Notes: generated by a model from the letters alone, not told the origin. Shown: positions 37,505 to 47,404, counted from the first letter of the stretch. The stretch: DNA of 64,000 bases from Halobacillus fulvus (GCA_004078665.1 SCFO01000003.1:62001-126000); one strand, 5' to 3'. Numbers and translations are program-made.

Positions 37505-38512
37505 ATGAACATGAAAAAAAGCTTGTTGTCTGTGGCTATGTTAGTGATTCTATCTCTAGTCCTAGCTGCATGTGGCGGCGGTACGGCCGATCCCGATGAA
37601 GGCGGCGAAAGCGCTGAAGGCGGAGAAGGCGAACCTCAGTTCATTAACATTTTAACAGGTGGTACACAAGGTACTTACTATCCACTAGGTGGATCTTTTG
37701 CAACGATTATCAATGATAACGTAGAAAATGTGGAGGCGAACGCGACTTCTACAGGGGCGTCTGTTGAGAACGTCAATACATTAGCTGATGGCGATGGTGA
37801 AATTGCTTTCGTTCAAACGGATATCGCTGCATATGCGGCAAACGGAGAGTTAATGTTCGAAGGTGATCAAAAAGATAACATCCAGGCGATGGGATCTCTT
37901 TATCCAGAAACGATTCAGATTGTAACGACAGCAGATTCTGGTATCGAAACAGTAGCTGACTTGGAAGGGAAAGTAGTTTCTGTAGGTGCTCCAGGTTCTG
38001 GTACGTATGCAAACGCTGAAAACATTCTAAGCATTCACGACTTGAATATCGATGAGGACATTCAGGCGCGTAACCTTGATTTCGGTGACTCTACTTCCGG
38101 AATTCAAGACGGTACGATCGATGCGGCTTTCATCACATCCGGTACTCCGACTGGTGCGGTAGAAAGTCTTGCAGCAACAGCTGATATCAACATCGTGAAA
38201 TTCGAAGGTGACAAAGTTCAGGAACTGATCGATGAGTATGGTTACTATGCAGAGGATGAAATCCCTGAAGGTACTTATGGTCTTGAAGAGGCCGTCACGA
38301 CAGTTGCTGTACAAGCTATGTTGATTACGCACAGTGATCTGAGTGAAGATCTTGTGTATGAAATGACGAAGGCGATTTACGAAAATTCAGATCAGGTACA
38401 GCACAGTAAAGGGGAAATGATTACAGCTGAATCCGCCCTTCAAGGTGTTGGCATTGACATCCACCCAGGTGCTCAAAAGTACTTTGATGAGGTTGGCGTA
38501 AGTCAGGAATAG
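37505..38512 (+). CDS. TAXI-family TRAP transporter substrate-binding lipoprotein
   Basis: 335 residues. Signal with lipobox VLAACGGG near residue 19, an acidic Glu/Gly spacer, then the TAXI signature INILTGGTQGTYYPLGGSFA and GAPGSGTYANAENIL. Binds a small organic acid outside the cell; ligand is often glutamate or similar dicarboxylate but cannot be read here. AAGGAGGG is nine bases before the ATG. First gene of a three-gene operon with DUF1850 and a fused permease, separated from them by an mRNA hairpin. Confidence 0.93.
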   Translation: MNMKKSLLSVAMLVILSLVLAACGGGTADPDEGGESAEGGEGEPQFINILTGGTQGTYYPLGGSFATIINDNVENVEANATSTGASVENVNTLADGDGEIAFVQTDIAAYAANGELMFEGDQKDNIQAMGSLYPETIQIVTTADSGIETVADLEGKVVSVGAPGSGTYANAENILSIHDLNIDEDIQARNLDFGDSTSGIQDGTIDAAFITSGTPTGAVESLAATADINIVKFEGDKVQELIDEYGYYAEDEIPEGTYGLEEAVTTVAVQAMLITHSDLSEDLVYEMTKAIYENSDQVQHSKGEMITAESALQGVGIDIHPGAQKYFDEVGVSQE

Positions 38513-38538
38513 TCATAACGAATTGGTATGAATAAACA

Positions 38539-38600
38539 GAGGGACTGCCCGATAAAGTCTTCCTTGTGAAGAGGAACTCATTATTGAAGGACAGTCCCTT
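38539..38600 (+). repeat. intercistronic stem-loop in TRAP operon
   Basis: AGGGACTG and CAGTCCCT arms about 40 bases apart, between the binding-protein and DUF1850 genes, no T-run. Likely protects the binding-protein mRNA so it outnumbers the permease. Confidence 0.5.
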
Positions 38601-38628
38601 CTCATTTGAAAAGCCAGAAGGGGTTCAT

Positions 38629-39150
38629 ATGTTAAAAAGAAGCCGATGGATATGGGTGGGGAGCATAGGTCTGGTTCTAGTGGCTTCATTGCTGGTCTGG
38701 CTGTTTTTTGGGGAGCGTTATGTGCTTGCTTTTCAAACGGTGCCGGATCGAAAGGTCAATGCTTATTTACCTGTATCGGAAAGTGATCATTTTCAGTTGA
38801 AATTCACACATTCTGTGCACTTATCAGATGTGTTTGAAGAATACGAAATCAGAAATGAAAAGCTTTATCCAATTCAGCTGATTTATGAAGATACAGCGAT
38901 TGGAATGCCTTCCAATGCAGGTGAAGGAGAAACCTTTGAGATGAAGGATGGCAAGTACTACATTTCGGATTTGCAGGGGGAGTTTGATTCTCTCAGCTTG
39001 ACCATAGGGAAAATACGCGCAAACCACACGATCCTGTATCATGATCAATCCTATCCATTAAAAGACTATATAGAAGCAGGCTCTTTCATTGAAATAGAAC
39101 CTGAACACATCACGAACTGGCAATGGCTGAGAGGAGTGAAAATGAAATGA
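38629..39150 (+). CDS. DUF1850 membrane-anchored protein
   Basis: 173 residues. One N-terminal membrane helix (WIWVGSIGLVLVASLLVWLF) and an extracytoplasmic beta-rich domain with FTHSVHLSDVFEEYEI, the DUF1850 signature. Always seen beside TAXI-TRAP transporters in the families I know; possibly an assembly or docking partner. AGAAGGGG precedes the ATG at 38629. Its stop overlaps the permease start (ATGA). Confidence 0.88.
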   Translation: MLKRSRWIWVGSIGLVLVASLLVWLFFGERYVLAFQTVPDRKVNAYLPVSESDHFQLKFTHSVHLSDVFEEYEIRNEKLYPIQLIYEDTAIGMPSNAGEGETFEMKDGKYYISDLQGEFDSLSLTIGKIRANHTILYHDQSYPLKDYIEAGSFIEIEPEHITNWQWLRGVKMK

Positions 39151-41246
39151 GTGAGTCAAAAGATAAGCAACAGGAAATCATGGAAAAATATGATCCAGAT
39201 TCCCAGGTACGCCAACTGACAGGCTGGTTGGCCAAAGTCGCTTTTGTTCTATTATTAGCATTCTCTTTATTTCAATTAATGACATCAACCGTTTACCCGA
39301 TTCCAGCTCAAATATTACGATCTGTGCACGTAGGGTTCGGTTTAGTTTTAATTTTCTTATTATTTCCGGCAACGAAAAAGAATCGAGTGAAAGGCAAGAT
39401 TGCCTGGTATGATCTAGTTCTTGCGCTTATGAGTGTAGGTGTCGGTCTCTACTGGCCTTTATTCTATGAACAGATCATCATGCGGGCTGGAAGCATTTCG
39501 CAGTTGGATTTCATTGTGGGTGGAATTGCTATCCTGCTCGTTCTTGAAGCAACAAGACGTGCAGTTGGGATTCCGATTACAGTCATCGCGATTTTGTTCC
39601 TCGTTTATGCCTACTGGGGCAGGCAGATGCCTGGTTTCCTCATTCATAGAGGAGTCGATCTCGATACGATTGTTCAATCCATGTTCTTTACGACAGAAGG
39701 TATTTTAGGTACACCGATTGCTGTATCTTCAACTTTTATCTTCCTATTCCTATTGTTCGGTGCCTTCCTCGTGAAGACAGGTGTCGGACAATACTTCAAC
39801 GATCTGGCTGTGGCACTTGCTGGTAAACGTACGGGTGGTCCTGCGAAAGTTGCCATCTTCTCCAGTGCTTTGCAGGGAACGATCAGCGGTAGTTCGGTAG
39901 CGAACGTTGTAACATCCGGTTCATTTACCATTCCGATGATGAAACGTTTAGGCTATCGTCGCGAGTTTGCTGGTGGAGTAGAGGCTGCCGCTTCGACAGG
40001 TGGACAACTGATGCCGCCGATTATGGGCGCGGCTGCGTTCCTTATGATCGAGTTCATCGGAATCGATTACTGGTCGATTGCAAAGGCTGCTCTGATTCCG
40101 GCGATTCTTTATTTTACCGGAATTTGGATCATGACCCACTTCGAAGCGAAGCGTACAGGTCTGAGTGGACTTCCGGATAAAGATATTCCGGACAAGAAAG
40201 AAGTGTTCAAGAAGATTTATTTATTGCTTCCGATTTTTGCGATCATCCTTTTCTTGGCGACAGGTGTCAGTGTTATGCGTTCCGCTCTTTACGGAATTTT
40301 CACAGTCATCCTCGTCGGTTTGATCCGCGAAGAGAAGTTTAGAAAAATTTACCCTATCGCTTTTGTCGTCGGTTATATCGGACATGCGATTTACAGCGTA
40401 GTGGCTGGTGGAGGGTTTAGTATTCTTTCATCTGCTGTCGCTGCTACCATCATTACGATTTTAGTCAGCTATCTGTTTGATGGGAACCTAATGGATACCA
40501 TCGACGCGCTCGTAGACGGTGCCCGCACGGCACTTGGTGTTGTCGCTGCAACAGCTGCTGCTGGTATTATTGTCGGGGTCGTAACGAAAACGGGTCTCGG
40601 CTTGAAGCTTGCTAACAGTCTTGTATCCATATCCGGGGGACAGATTTTAATTACACTATTCTTTACGATGTGTGCAGCCATTGTCCTTGGAATGGGGTCT
40701 CCGACTACGGCGAACTACGTTATTACTTCAACGATTGCAGCACCGGCTGTCATTCTACTTGGAGTTGAAGATATTGCGGCTCACTTGTTTGTCTTCTACT
40801 TCGGCATCATCGCGGATATTACACCGCCGGTTGCCCTTGCAGCATTTGCTGCATCAGGGGTAGCAAACTCGGAACCGATACGAACCGGGTTCAATGCCGC
40901 CAAGCTCGCCATCGCGGCCTTTATCATACCGTACATGTTTGTGCTCGAGAATCAGTTGTTGATGATTGATACGACGCCTCTCGAGCTGACGTGGATTCTC
41001 TTTACCGCCGTTTCCGGTATGATTGCAATCGGAGCCGGACTCATCGGATACTGGTATCGTAAAGTGGAATGGTACGAGCGAATCCCAGCTGTGCTTGGTG
41101 GATTATCCCTTATTTATCCGAGTACATTAAGTGACGTAATTGGTCTGAGCATCTTCGCGATCCTGCTTGCGCTTCAATTCTTAGTGAAGCGTGATACGAT
41201 TGGTAAGCCAGTCGTCCAAGCACGTCCAAGTCAACAGTCATCATAA
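39147..41246 (+). CDS. fused DctQM-type TRAP permease
   Basis: 699 residues with about 16-18 membrane helices. The N-terminal 180 residues are the small DctQ-like part, and the rest is the large DctM elevator domain, with GTISGSSVANVVTSGSFTIP and its pseudo-repeat VLGMGSPTTANYVITSTIAAP forming the sodium/substrate sites. Drives sodium-coupled import with the TAXI binding protein. ATG at 39147 has AGGAG ten bases before and overlaps the DUF1850 stop. Confidence 0.95.
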   Translation: MSESKDKQQEIMEKYDPDSQVRQLTGWLAKVAFVLLLAFSLFQLMTSTVYPIPAQILRSVHVGFGLVLIFLLFPATKKNRVKGKIAWYDLVLALMSVGVGLYWPLFYEQIIMRAGSISQLDFIVGGIAILLVLEATRRAVGIPITVIAILFLVYAYWGRQMPGFLIHRGVDLDTIVQSMFFTTEGILGTPIAVSSTFIFLFLLFGAFLVKTGVGQYFNDLAVALAGKRTGGPAKVAIFSSALQGTISGSSVANVVTSGSFTIPMMKRLGYRREFAGGVEAAASTGGQLMPPIMGAAAFLMIEFIGIDYWSIAKAALIPAILYFTGIWIMTHFEAKRTGLSGLPDKDIPDKKEVFKKIYLLLPIFAIILFLATGVSVMRSALYGIFTVILVGLIREEKFRKIYPIAFVVGYIGHAIYSVVAGGGFSILSSAVAATIITILVSYLFDGNLMDTIDALVDGARTALGVVAATAAAGIIVGVVTKTGLGLKLANSLVSISGGQILITLFFTMCAAIVLGMGSPTTANYVITSTIAAPAVILLGVEDIAAHLFVFYFGIIADITPPVALAAFAASGVANSEPIRTGFNAAKLAIAAFIIPYMFVLENQLLMIDTTPLELTWILFTAVSGMIAIGAGLIGYWYRKVEWYERIPAVLGGLSLIYPSTLSDVIGLSIFAILLALQFLVKRDTIGKPVVQARPSQQSS

Positions 41247-41249
41247 ATG

Positions 41250-41287
41250 AAAAAAGCATCGATCGTTTTGCGATCGATGCTTTTTTA
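41250..41287. terminator. bidirectional terminator
   Basis: AAAAAAGCATCGATCG/CGATCGATGCTTTTTT between TRAP operon and convergent MFS gene. Confidence 0.95.
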
Positions 41288-41290
41288 TGT

Positions 41291-42520
41291 TTACGTTTCT
41301 TTTACTGGAAGTGTTTCTTTCATCCTTTTAGAAGAGATGATTCCCGACAGTAAAGGAAGAGCTGCGACAAGTCCGATCGCCCAGTTTACACTGATTAAGT
41401 CTGCTAGAATACCGGCAAACAATGCACCGAATGCATAGCCACTGTCTCTCCAGAAACGGTAAACCCCCATCGAGGTTGCGCGCCATTCTGGGTGAGCGAC
41501 ATCACTAATCGAGGCAAGAATGGTCGGATATACCATAGCGGTTCCAATTCCGAGTAGAGCTGCACCTACCATCCAGAGGAAATACGTATCAACGGCTAAA
41601 ATGAACCACAAAGATAACGCTTGGACAAACATCCCGGCTACAATTAATTTTTTTCTGCCGATCTTATCACTCCAAACTCCTGTGAAGAGTTGAAACAATC
41701 CCCAAGCTGCTGGATACACGGCGACCACGGTTCCAATTTGCGCAACACTCAGTCCGCCGGTTGCCAGAAAAATCGGAAACAGCCCCCATGCCATTCCATC
41801 TTTTAAGTTCGTCGTTAATCCAGCTAAGCTGTTGCTCGATAAGTCAGCGTTTTTCCATGTCGTGCGCTTGAAGATCTCCCAAGTGGAAACAGTATCGGAT
41901 GGTTGCTTTTGTTGCTTCGCCTGAGCTTTCACGTGTTCAGCGGTGTCTTCTACGATAAGAGATAATATAAATCCGATGACGACAAGTCCGATTCCGATGT
42001 AAAAAGGCTCTGGACTCAAGGAGTACGTCGACGCAACGTAACCTGATACAACGGCCATGAGAGCCACACCTATATAGCCGGCAAATTCATTGAATCCGAC
42101 TGCTAGCCCACGTTGAGTGGACTTGGCGAGGTCCACCTTCATGTTGACCGTCATTGACCATGTGAGGGCCTGATTGATGCCTAAAAAGACGTTCGCTACA
42201 ATGACGACCCACCACGCATTAGCGAAGATGACCATGATCGGTACGAACAGCCCGATACCCCAACCGATGAGAAGGACTTGTTTCCTGCCAAAGCGATCAG
42301 CTAGATCTCCTGCGAAGAAATTCAAAACGGCTTTCGAAAATCCGAAGCTGACGATAAAGGATAAGGCAGCACTCATCGAGGCGAGACCGAATCGCTCTTC
42401 ACCAATCATCGGCAAGATGGTTCTTTCAAGTCCGACCATCGATCCGACAAATAGGTTGATGATGACTAATAATACAAATTGGACAATATTTTCTTTAACT
42501 CCTACTTGAACATTTTTCAC
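41291..42520 (-). CDS. MFS transporter
   Basis: 409 residues, twelve predicted helices in two six-helix halves. Loop 2-3 motif GDLADRFGRKQVLLIGWGIG, and the equivalent GVWSDKIGRKKLIV in the second half, are the MFS A-motif. Substrate cannot be read; the fold group resembles drug or sugar-acid exporters. GTG start, GAAGGGA upstream. Convergent with the TRAP operon and divergent from the Z1 helicase gene. Confidence 0.88.
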   Translation of the reverse strand: MKNVQVGVKENIVQFVLLVIINLFVGSMVGLERTILPMIGEERFGLASMSAALSFIVSFGFSKAVLNFFAGDLADRFGRKQVLLIGWGIGLFVPIMVIFANAWWVVIVANVFLGINQALTWSMTVNMKVDLAKSTQRGLAVGFNEFAGYIGVALMAVVSGYVASTYSLSPEPFYIGIGLVVIGFILSLIVEDTAEHVKAQAKQQKQPSDTVSTWEIFKRTTWKNADLSSNSLAGLTTNLKDGMAWGLFPIFLATGGLSVAQIGTVVAVYPAAWGLFQLFTGVWSDKIGRKKLIVAGMFVQALSLWFILAVDTYFLWMVGAALLGIGTAMVYPTILASISDVAHPEWRATSMGVYRFWRDSGYAFGALFAGILADLISVNWAIGLVAALPLLSGIISSKRMKETLPVKET

Positions 42521-42688
42521 GAAGAATCCCTTCTTTTTTAGAAAATGGTCGAACTACGCCTCATTCCTTTAGCACTCTATACATACCTGTTTGTATCATC
42601 GGCATGCGAAAATGTAAAGAATACTCAATCAAAAAAATGTGATATGATGACACTTTGATTACGTGTTCTATTGAAGGAGAGAGTAACA

Positions 42689-44875
42689 TTGACAGCAAAG
42701 ACATCCATCAGGACGAACGGACGTTTTTTCAAAGGATTGATGAACAAACATACATACACGGAAGAAAGTCGTGCTTGTATGATGGATACCGTCGAAAAGT
42801 TGATGGAAAAAGATACAGGGATCGAGCGCCCCGGCATGCTGCTCGGTAAAATTCAATCCGGGAAGACGAGGACGTTCATCGGAGTCATGGGACTAGCCTA
42901 TGATCATGGATTCGATATCGTCGTCATCCTGACAAAAGGGACGAACGCACTTGTCCAGCAGACCTACTCCAGGTTGACTCAGGAGTTCGAGGAACGAATT
43001 GAAGAAGATGATCTCCGCGTCTTCGATATCATGTCCATGCCAGAAAACTTGAGGAAATATGAGCTGTCTCAAAAGCTTGCGTTTATTGTCAAGAAAGAGA
43101 CGAAGAACCTTGACCGGATCAAGGAAACGTTATTCGAAACGTACCCGGAGCTTGCGGAGCGGAACGTCCTGTTTATTGATGATGAAGCAGATTATGCGAG
43201 TGTCGCTTATGAACAAAAGCGGAAGGAGAATGTGACCACTTTGCGGGTGCTTGCGGCAAAGATCAATGAACTCAGGAGCCGGTTGACCTCTTCTGCTTTT
43301 CTACAGGTCACCGCTACGCCGTATTCATTGTATTTGCAGCCAGAAGATATGACGATCCATGAACACAAAGTGTACCAGCCTGTCCGACCGGCATTTACAG
43401 TGCTTGTACCTGTTCATGATCAATATGTTGGGGGAGAGACATATTTTGACCGCGCGGAAGAAGAAGGGCACTTCGCTTCATTCCTTTTTCATGAAGTGCA
43501 AGAAAAAGAGCTGGAAGCGATGAAAAAGATGGACCGGAGGCGGATTAAAATCGATCAGCTGTTAACTCAACGATCGATTGCGAATATCCGGCAGGCCGTA
43601 ATGAATTTTATTACGGGAAGTGCCATTAGACGCTGGCAGCAAAGGATGCTGGGCCTTAAAGAAGAAAAGTATTCGATGATCATTCATACAGAACGTGGGA
43701 AGCTTGCGCATGCCTGGCAGGATGAACTGATTCGAAACATGGAAGATCAGCTGATTGAAGAGGCGAAAAAAGATTCGAAACTTCTAAAGGAACTGACGCT
43801 GAATTCGTATCAGGACCTAATGTCTTCCATGAGGTCATTTGATTTGCCACAGCCTGAGGAGAAAGAGGTTCTGAAAGAAGTGCGCGAATCCCTTGTCGAG
43901 GAGTATTTGGTCAGCTCTGTCGTCAATTCAGAAAAAGATGTCCATGACTTGCTGGACCGGAAAGGGGAGCTCCAGCTTAGAGCCCCGATGAACATTTTTA
44001 TTGGCGGGCAACTCCTTGACCGTGGGGTGACGATTCGTAATCTGATCGGATTTTTCTACGGGCGTAATCCGAGGTCTTTCCAGCAGGATACGGTGCTTCA
44101 GCATTCTCGTATGTATGGGGCACGACCGCTTGCAGATCTTGGGGTGACACGCTTTTACACGACGCAAAGAATCTATTCTGTCATGAAACGCATCCATGAA
44201 TTCGACACCGAATTGAGAAGAGCTTTTGAAAGAGGAGGTCACAACCGAGGAGTTGTGTTCATCCAAAGAGAAGCAGATCATCAAATTCGGCCGTGCAGTC
44301 CGAATAAAATCCTTTTATCGAGTTTGACGATGATCAAGCCGCATAAGAGGATCCTCCCTACAGGCTTTCAAACAGGATACAAAACCTATATTCAAAAGAC
44401 TGTGGCCGAGATGGACCGGCGTATAGAGGAGTTGAAATCCAGAGCCATCAAGCGGACGAAGGAAGCGTACCTCGTTCCGATCGATCCACTGAAAAAAGTG
44501 TTAGCCCTCATTCATTCGACACTTGAGATGGATGAGGGGCGTGAGTTTCATCTCGATGAATACGAAAGCATCTTGGATTATCTGACGACGGAACAAGAGA
44601 AGGGAGCTTACGCATGGATGGTTGTCCGGAAGGGGCGGAAAGCTCAACGCTTGAAGCAGAACGGGAAATACGAAACTTCCCCAGACACCCCGGCAGGTGG
44701 AAAGGGAGACTTAGCGATTGCTCGTGGTGTAGCAGAGGATTATCCCGCAATGATCCTGCTTCGTCAGGAAGGGAATAAAGAGCATGGCTGGCGAGGCGCC
44801 CCGTTCTGGTGGCCTGTTCTTGTCGCCCAGAGAAATACCGTTCCGACTGTTTTTGCGAATAAAACGGTTCGCTAA
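42689..44875 (+). CDS. Z1-domain SF2-like helicase, orphan
   Basis: 728 residues. P-loop LGKIQSGKTRTFIG (about 52), Walker B VLFIDDEADYASVA (about 160), VTATPYS (about 207), then the Z1 core FIGGQLLDRGVTIRNLIGFFYG and QQDTVLQHSRMYG, where the Arg finger is found. Z1 proteins were described by comparative genomics as parts of restriction-like systems, and a Z1 gene is in the MutL/Z1/AIPR (Mza) anti-phage system. Here none of those partners is present; the neighbours are an MFS transporter and a DUF202 protein. The C-terminal 130 residues have VVRKGRKAQRLKQNG and may bind nucleic acid. TTG start at 42689 with AAGGAG nine bases upstream. No nuclease motif identified. Confidence 0.82.
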   Translation: MTAKTSIRTNGRFFKGLMNKHTYTEESRACMMDTVEKLMEKDTGIERPGMLLGKIQSGKTRTFIGVMGLAYDHGFDIVVILTKGTNALVQQTYSRLTQEFEERIEEDDLRVFDIMSMPENLRKYELSQKLAFIVKKETKNLDRIKETLFETYPELAERNVLFIDDEADYASVAYEQKRKENVTTLRVLAAKINELRSRLTSSAFLQVTATPYSLYLQPEDMTIHEHKVYQPVRPAFTVLVPVHDQYVGGETYFDRAEEEGHFASFLFHEVQEKELEAMKKMDRRRIKIDQLLTQRSIANIRQAVMNFITGSAIRRWQQRMLGLKEEKYSMIIHTERGKLAHAWQDELIRNMEDQLIEEAKKDSKLLKELTLNSYQDLMSSMRSFDLPQPEEKEVLKEVRESLVEEYLVSSVVNSEKDVHDLLDRKGELQLRAPMNIFIGGQLLDRGVTIRNLIGFFYGRNPRSFQQDTVLQHSRMYGARPLADLGVTRFYTTQRIYSVMKRIHEFDTELRRAFERGGHNRGVVFIQREADHQIRPCSPNKILLSSLTMIKPHKRILPTGFQTGYKTYIQKTVAEMDRRIEELKSRAIKRTKEAYLVPIDPLKKVLALIHSTLEMDEGREFHLDEYESILDYLTTEQEKGAYAWMVVRKGRKAQRLKQNGKYETSPDTPAGGKGDLAIARGVAEDYPAMILLRQEGNKEHGWRGAPFWWPVLVAQRNTVPTVFANKTVR

Positions 44876-44934
44876 TGTTTTTTGTAGAAGAGGTGTAAAA
44901 TGTATAGTAGGTGATTGGAAAAGGAGAGCTTGAG

Positions 44935-45297
44935 ATGAAGGATGATAAGAAGGAAGAGCAAAAACTGATCCAGCAGCACTTAGCAAATGAACGGACGTAT
45001 CTCGCTTGGATCCGTACAGCGATTGCTTTGATCGGAATCGGATTTCTGGCGACGACTCTCCATGTCAACGCAGGCTCACAAAACGGTTTTCTTGAAAATC
45101 AGCTCGCTGTGCTGATCAGCGTGATTTCACTTATTCTAGGAGCTTTGACAATGGTCGTTGCGACGAGCAATTATTTTCGAATGAGACGGAGCATCAACGA
45201 GAAACGGTTTGTATCTTCTCATAAAATCATTCTATTCATGACGGGAGTTGTCGTCTTTTTGGCAGTGCTCGTTTCTGTATATCTCCTCTCCGTCTGA
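44935..45297 (+). CDS. YidH/DUF202 family membrane protein
   Basis: 120 residues. LANERTYLAWIRTAIALIGIGF is the DUF202 signature, followed by two more membrane helices. Function unknown; often beside transport or stress genes. ATG at 44935 with AAAGGAG upstream, 59 bases after the Z1 helicase stop and on the same strand, so cotranscription is possible. Confidence 0.88.
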   Translation: MKDDKKEEQKLIQQHLANERTYLAWIRTAIALIGIGFLATTLHVNAGSQNGFLENQLAVLISVISLILGALTMVVATSNYFRMRRSINEKRFVSSHKIILFMTGVVVFLAVLVSVYLLSV

Positions 45298-45329
45298 TGG
45301 TGACCGGATGTGCAGAGAATATATAGAGA

Positions 45330-45372
45330 GGGCAGGAAATCAAGGTCACCCCTGATTTCCTGCCCTTTTATG
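45330..45372. terminator. terminator between DUF202 and 5'-nucleotidase genes
   Basis: GGGCAGGAAATCA/TGATTTCCTGCCC followed by TTTTA on the plus strand. Confidence 0.85.
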
Positions 45373-45379
45373 TTGAATA

Positions 45380-47404
45380 TTATTGTTCAATCAAACGATT
45401 ATCGAACAAATCTGACGGAACGATGGTTTCTCCATTCGCCTGTTTATCACGCAGGTAGTCAGCGAAAAGCTCGCGCTGATAATCCGGGTGAGATGTCCAT
45501 TCTACTTCACCGAATGTCGTATAGCCATCCCCTTTACCTGTGGAGAGGAAGTTGTTGGTAACAACCGTAAAGGTACCGTCTGCATACACTCCATTTTCAT
45601 AAACAGATGTACCGTCTGTTAATTCAATCGAAGTCACACGTTCCCCGTCCGCTTTGGAACGATCGAACGTAACGTTCATTCCTGAGAATTGAATCTTCAT
45701 GAAGTTCGAGTCATCAGCGGCTGGTCCTTCTAAAAGGGCGTGCAGCTGCTCGGCAGTCATTTCAGCCGTTACGTTGTAGTTATCAAATGGCAGCACTTCA
45801 AACACTTCTCCATATGTGATGTCCCCCGCATTAATGTTATCGCGGATTCCGCCACTATTTTGAAAAGCAATGTCAGCATTAGCGCGTTCACGCATCGCAT
45901 CTGTAATCATATTTCCAAGCTGGCTGACACCAAGGTCCCCATACTTGCGGTCACGTGTGATCGGTCCTTCTGTTGTGGACACAACCTCACTTTTAACCTC
46001 TTCGACCTGCTCTTTGTAATAATCAACGATTTCTTGTACACTTTCGTCTTTTCCAGCTAAGTGATCATACGTTTCCAGCATCGCGACTTCAGAGTCATAG
46101 ATCTCTTCTGTGTCACGATCGACAAAGAGCTGAATGTGGCCGATTGCATTCGTGTAACGGTGTGCTTCTACGACAGGAATGCCGTTCACATGTCCAGCAA
46201 CACGCTCGTGGGAGTGGCCGCCGACAAGGGCATCAAGTCCACCTTCAGAAGCATTTGCAAGCTCAGCTAGTTCACCCATAATCTTATCTGACTCTTCTTC
46301 GTGCCACCCTGGAAGGTGAGAAGTGACCATGACAATGTCAGCGCCTTGTGCTTCCAGCTCCGCTGCCAACTCTTTGGCAATAGGGGCAGGTGTCGGGAAG
46401 TTCAGGCCTTCGACATGTGTAGACAGAGTGGTTTGTGGAGTTTGCGGTGTTGCAAATCCGATGATTCCGATTTTATATCCGCCTTTTTCAACGATTGTGT
46501 AAGGTTTCGCCCAATCTGGACGGTCGTTCGTCGCATCTTCAAAAATGTTGGCACCAAGGATCGGATAGGTGGCATCCGTCAGTCGCTGCTTCAGAACATC
46601 CACGCCCCAGTCAAATTCATGGTTTCCAATCGCGCCGGCATCGTACCCGATGTCATTGAGCGTTTCGATTGTCGATTTCCCTTCAAACGAGTTGGAGATC
46701 AGTGTTCCTTGCATCGTATCTCCGCCGTCCAGCACAACCGTGCCATCATCGTTTACGGAACGGAAATCTTCCACAACTCCTCCGATTATAGCCATTCCTC
46801 CCTGCTGGTAAGATTCATTTTGCGTGATATGTCCGTGAATATCATTGGTTGAGAGAATATCGATGACATCAAAGACGAGTGGCTTGAACGCTTTGGCAAC
46901 TTCATCCAAAGACATTTTTTCAGTAGGCTCGAATGCTTGTTCAAATGTGATGTCAAAACCTCCGGCTAAGGCTGCATAAGCGACGTAAGGCTTCGCATCT
47001 TCCGGAATTTGATCAGCATCTGAGAAGTTGTTCAGTACTTCTAAATCGACGTCGGGTACTTTTCCGTCATTCATCGCTAGAGTAAATAACTTCGCCATGT
47101 CTAGGCGTGTCACAGGTGCTTTCGGATCGACCTGAGTGGAAGCTCCTAAAGAGAAAATATCCCTTGGATTCAACCCCTTCATTTCATCCGCGCGCTTAAG
47201 CATTTTCATGACGTCCTGTCTTGTGACATAGGACTGGTTATGTACCTTTGGATGGTTTTTGATGATCTCCTGCTCGATCAGGAGCTGGGTATCTGTGAGA
47301 CCAGCCATTTCAAAATTCGTATCCGCATGAGCTTCATCCGCCTGAAATAATGAAAAGGCCATGACAGGTGCTGCAAGTGCTGTTAACCACTGCTTTTTAT
47401 TCAT
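45380..47404 (-). CDS. secreted 5'-nucleotidase/cyclic phosphodiesterase with SLH-like N-terminus
   Basis: 674 residues. Signal peptide (cleavage after DEAHA). Residues about 50-170 hold SLH-like modules: YVTRQDVMKMLKRA, PVTRLDMAKLFTLA and NFSDADQIPEDAKPYVAYAA, which would bind cell-wall polymer. Then the metallophosphatase domain with ILSTNDIHGH, LDGGDTMQG, GNHEFDWG, VTSHLPGWH and GGHSHERV, and the C-terminal substrate domain with QNSGGIRDNINAG and LPFDNYN. Releases phosphate and nucleosides outside the cell. ATG at 47404 follows GGGAGG. YfkN-like by family. Confidence 0.92.
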   Translation of the reverse strand: MNKKQWLTALAAPVMAFSLFQADEAHADTNFEMAGLTDTQLLIEQEIIKNHPKVHNQSYVTRQDVMKMLKRADEMKGLNPRDIFSLGASTQVDPKAPVTRLDMAKLFTLAMNDGKVPDVDLEVLNNFSDADQIPEDAKPYVAYAALAGGFDITFEQAFEPTEKMSLDEVAKAFKPLVFDVIDILSTNDIHGHITQNESYQQGGMAIIGGVVEDFRSVNDDGTVVLDGGDTMQGTLISNSFEGKSTIETLNDIGYDAGAIGNHEFDWGVDVLKQRLTDATYPILGANIFEDATNDRPDWAKPYTIVEKGGYKIGIIGFATPQTPQTTLSTHVEGLNFPTPAPIAKELAAELEAQGADIVMVTSHLPGWHEEESDKIMGELAELANASEGGLDALVGGHSHERVAGHVNGIPVVEAHRYTNAIGHIQLFVDRDTEEIYDSEVAMLETYDHLAGKDESVQEIVDYYKEQVEEVKSEVVSTTEGPITRDRKYGDLGVSQLGNMITDAMRERANADIAFQNSGGIRDNINAGDITYGEVFEVLPFDNYNVTAEMTAEQLHALLEGPAADDSNFMKIQFSGMNVTFDRSKADGERVTSIELTDGTSVYENGVYADGTFTVVTNNFLSTGKGDGYTTFGEVEWTSHPDYQRELFADYLRDKQANGETIVPSDLFDNRLIEQ

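Noticed and set aside
37294-37512. Minus-strand 72-residue frame before TRAP binding protein
   Set aside because: No ribosome site, overlaps the ribosome site of the real gene, and low-complexity composition.
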